Origin: Plutella xylostella | Lineage: Eukaryota > Arthropoda > Insecta > Lepidoptera > Plutellidae | Direction: 5' to 3' | Assembly (NCBI RefSeq): GCF_932276165.1 | Contig: NC_064001.1 | Coordinates: 3,789,501-3,853,500, forward strand | DNA length: 64,000 nucleotides | In this document: positions 62,700 through 64,000 of the stretch, piece after piece | How the letters are laid out: the number at the start of each line of letters is the position of its first letter | How positions within the stretch are numbered: the first letter of the stretch is position 1 | The notes under the pieces: model-generated | Told to the model about the DNA's origin: nothing | Seen by the model: the letters and a program-made list of their open reading frames with translations, nothing else | Database searches by the model: none | Translations under genes and position numbers: made by a program

Positions 62700-63880
62700 C
62701 TGCAGGAGTGGAAAAGTCTAGTACCTACAGGTTTACGTGATTTACGTATATAAGAAAAGTTAAGTTAGGACTCCTACACATAAAACACAGCACCTGGAAA
62801 AGTTAGGGCTCCCTCACATAAAACAGGTTACGAAGTCTCATATATTTTTTAAATGCTAGTACTTACATAAATATTAAATTTAAGCTCGTTAACCCTACGA
62901 AGAAAACCCTACAGAAACAATTTCACAGGGACTGAAGCTAGTGATACAATGTAGTACTTACTTATTGTAAATTCGATTTTACTATGATAGTTAATGTAAA
63001 ATATGAAAAACTGTACCGTTGTGCTCTGTGATCTTAGACTGATTAATGTGTTTGTTACTTTTGTATGAGTTTATTTTTGATTAAAGGATTTTATATATTT
63101 TTGGTTGATATATTTTTGTTGTTTAGATTAAGCTCTCCTCACCTAAGATGGAAGATTTGTTTAGTTACTTGGTTATTACAACTTCCCAATGCCAGCCCTA
63201 AGCTTTGCATTGTCCTCTTGTACAAATCTTATGTACTAAAATATTACCGGTAAAACGATACTATCCTGAGTGACGAGTACCAAAATATATTAAGATGGCA
63301 AAAAAAATGATTTATGTTTCGATGTACATTTAGCAGGTACCTATTACCTATCAGTAGATTAGAATATTTTTTGCAAAAACTTGTCTGCGATCAATCTTGT
63401 TGTTCAAGGTGAGACTGGTAAGTTTAAAGTTCAACATTGTATAAAAACTGCCTTTATGGTATTCAACATAATTTATAAATAAATTATATTGGTAAGACGT
63501 GAAAAATTACAAAACATAGATTTATCATTGATTTACCTTGCCCATACGTAATTTTCCAAAGCTACAAAAGCGTTTCACTAGTTAGTAAAGGAGCTTAAAA
63601 ATAATCATGAAAACCATTTCTTTCATGCTATACGCATGAAATATCTACCATTATTATTTACTTTAATGAACAACAGAGATTTTAGTTTAAATGCATATTA
63701 GTAATTAAATTAGTTTTTCCAAATCTAACATCAAAGTCTTACCTACGTATTATATCGAATATAACTGACAATTTTGGTTCGCATATTAGCATTCAACTTT
63801 ACAACTAAGAAGTCACGTGTCGATTGAAAACGTGATAACGATTGTATAATAATCATAACGCTATTTTTGGAATATTGTGT
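62700..63880. other. Downstream of CRAL-TRIO gene 2
   Basis: 3' UTR and spacer. AATAAA-like signals at about 63476 are candidates for polyadenylation. No further gene seen. Confidence 0.45.
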
Positions 63881-63887
63881 AAATAAT

Positions 63888-63945
63888 ATCAAAATCAAAA
63901 ATCAAAATCAAAATCAAAAATGTATTTATTGTTACAAACAAATCA
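63888..63945 (-). repeat. ATCAAAA microsatellite and LINE-end-like sequence at window edge
   Basis: ATCAAAATCAAAAATCAAAA-type run followed by TGTATTTATTGTTACAAACA. This looks like the reversed tail and 3' UTR of a CR1-type LINE that continues past the window. Confidence 0.45.
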
Positions 63946-64000
63946 TTAACAAAAATGGCAAGGGCCCTTGTACTAGGTGGTAACCTGTATTACTAGGTAC

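Noticed and set aside
1..64000. CRISPR array, bacterial operon or phage-like system
   Set aside because: No regular repeat-spacer array, no prokaryotic gene packing or ribosome-binding sites; introns and repeats are clearly eukaryotic.

Overview
This is nuclear DNA from an insect, very probably a moth or butterfly (Lepidoptera). It is AT-rich and has small exons spread over kilobase introns. TACCTA-type short motifs are frequent. The repeats look lepidopteran: 5'-truncated non-LTR retrotransposon ends with GAA or TGA microsatellite tails, tRNA-derived SINE pieces and many small inverted-repeat elements. I see no bacterial genes, operons or CRISPR array. The species cannot be named from the sequence alone.

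Host genes. (1) Minus strand, from the left edge to at least 19.7 kb: the 5' half of a casein kinase I gamma gene (gilgamesh type). Four coding exons are visible. Two of them (574-725 and 2323-2474) are same-length, same-phase alternatives for one piece of the kinase domain, so they look like a mutually exclusive pair. The rest of the kinase lies beyond the left edge. (2) Plus strand, 33520-40849: a complete six-exon CRAL-TRIO (Sec14-like) lipid-transfer gene encoding 289 residues. (3) Plus strand, 51322-62695: a tandem paralogue of 281 residues with the same six-exon plan. Its second, third and fourth exons have exactly the same lengths as in the first gene (160, 250 and 111 bp), and intron phases match throughout. 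Both reading frames close exactly across all splice junctions. (4) A 5S rRNA gene copy on the minus strand at 42768-42885.

Mobile DNA fills most of the rest. A nearly intact 4.8 kb Ty3/gypsy LTR retrotransposon of CsRn1 type (55924-60721, minus strand) sits in intron 4 of the second CRAL-TRIO gene. It appears to have landed in the end of an older small inverted-repeat element. Two hAT-like elements are delimited by 8-bp target duplications (4264-6960 and 46632-47786) and share a TIR consensus. Two copies of a 641/642-bp element (39936-40576 and 46807-47448) keep what looks like the first coding exon of a transposase; one is nested inside the second hAT. Three truncated non-LTR elements have target duplications that I can place (1623-2186, 7297-7854, 26273-26697), and a fourth has an imperfect one (61423-61764). 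Many short inverted-repeat elements (MITE-like) lie in the introns and between genes.

The two CRAL-TRIO genes are probably related small-lipid carriers that arose by local duplication; nothing links them functionally to the kinase. The points I would look at first are the paired alternative kinase exons, the 129-bp near-perfect hairpin in the kinase intron (5965-6251), the multi-hairpin repeat family at 14.5 and 17.7 kb, the element that keeps a transposase first exon, and the nested CsRn1 insertion.
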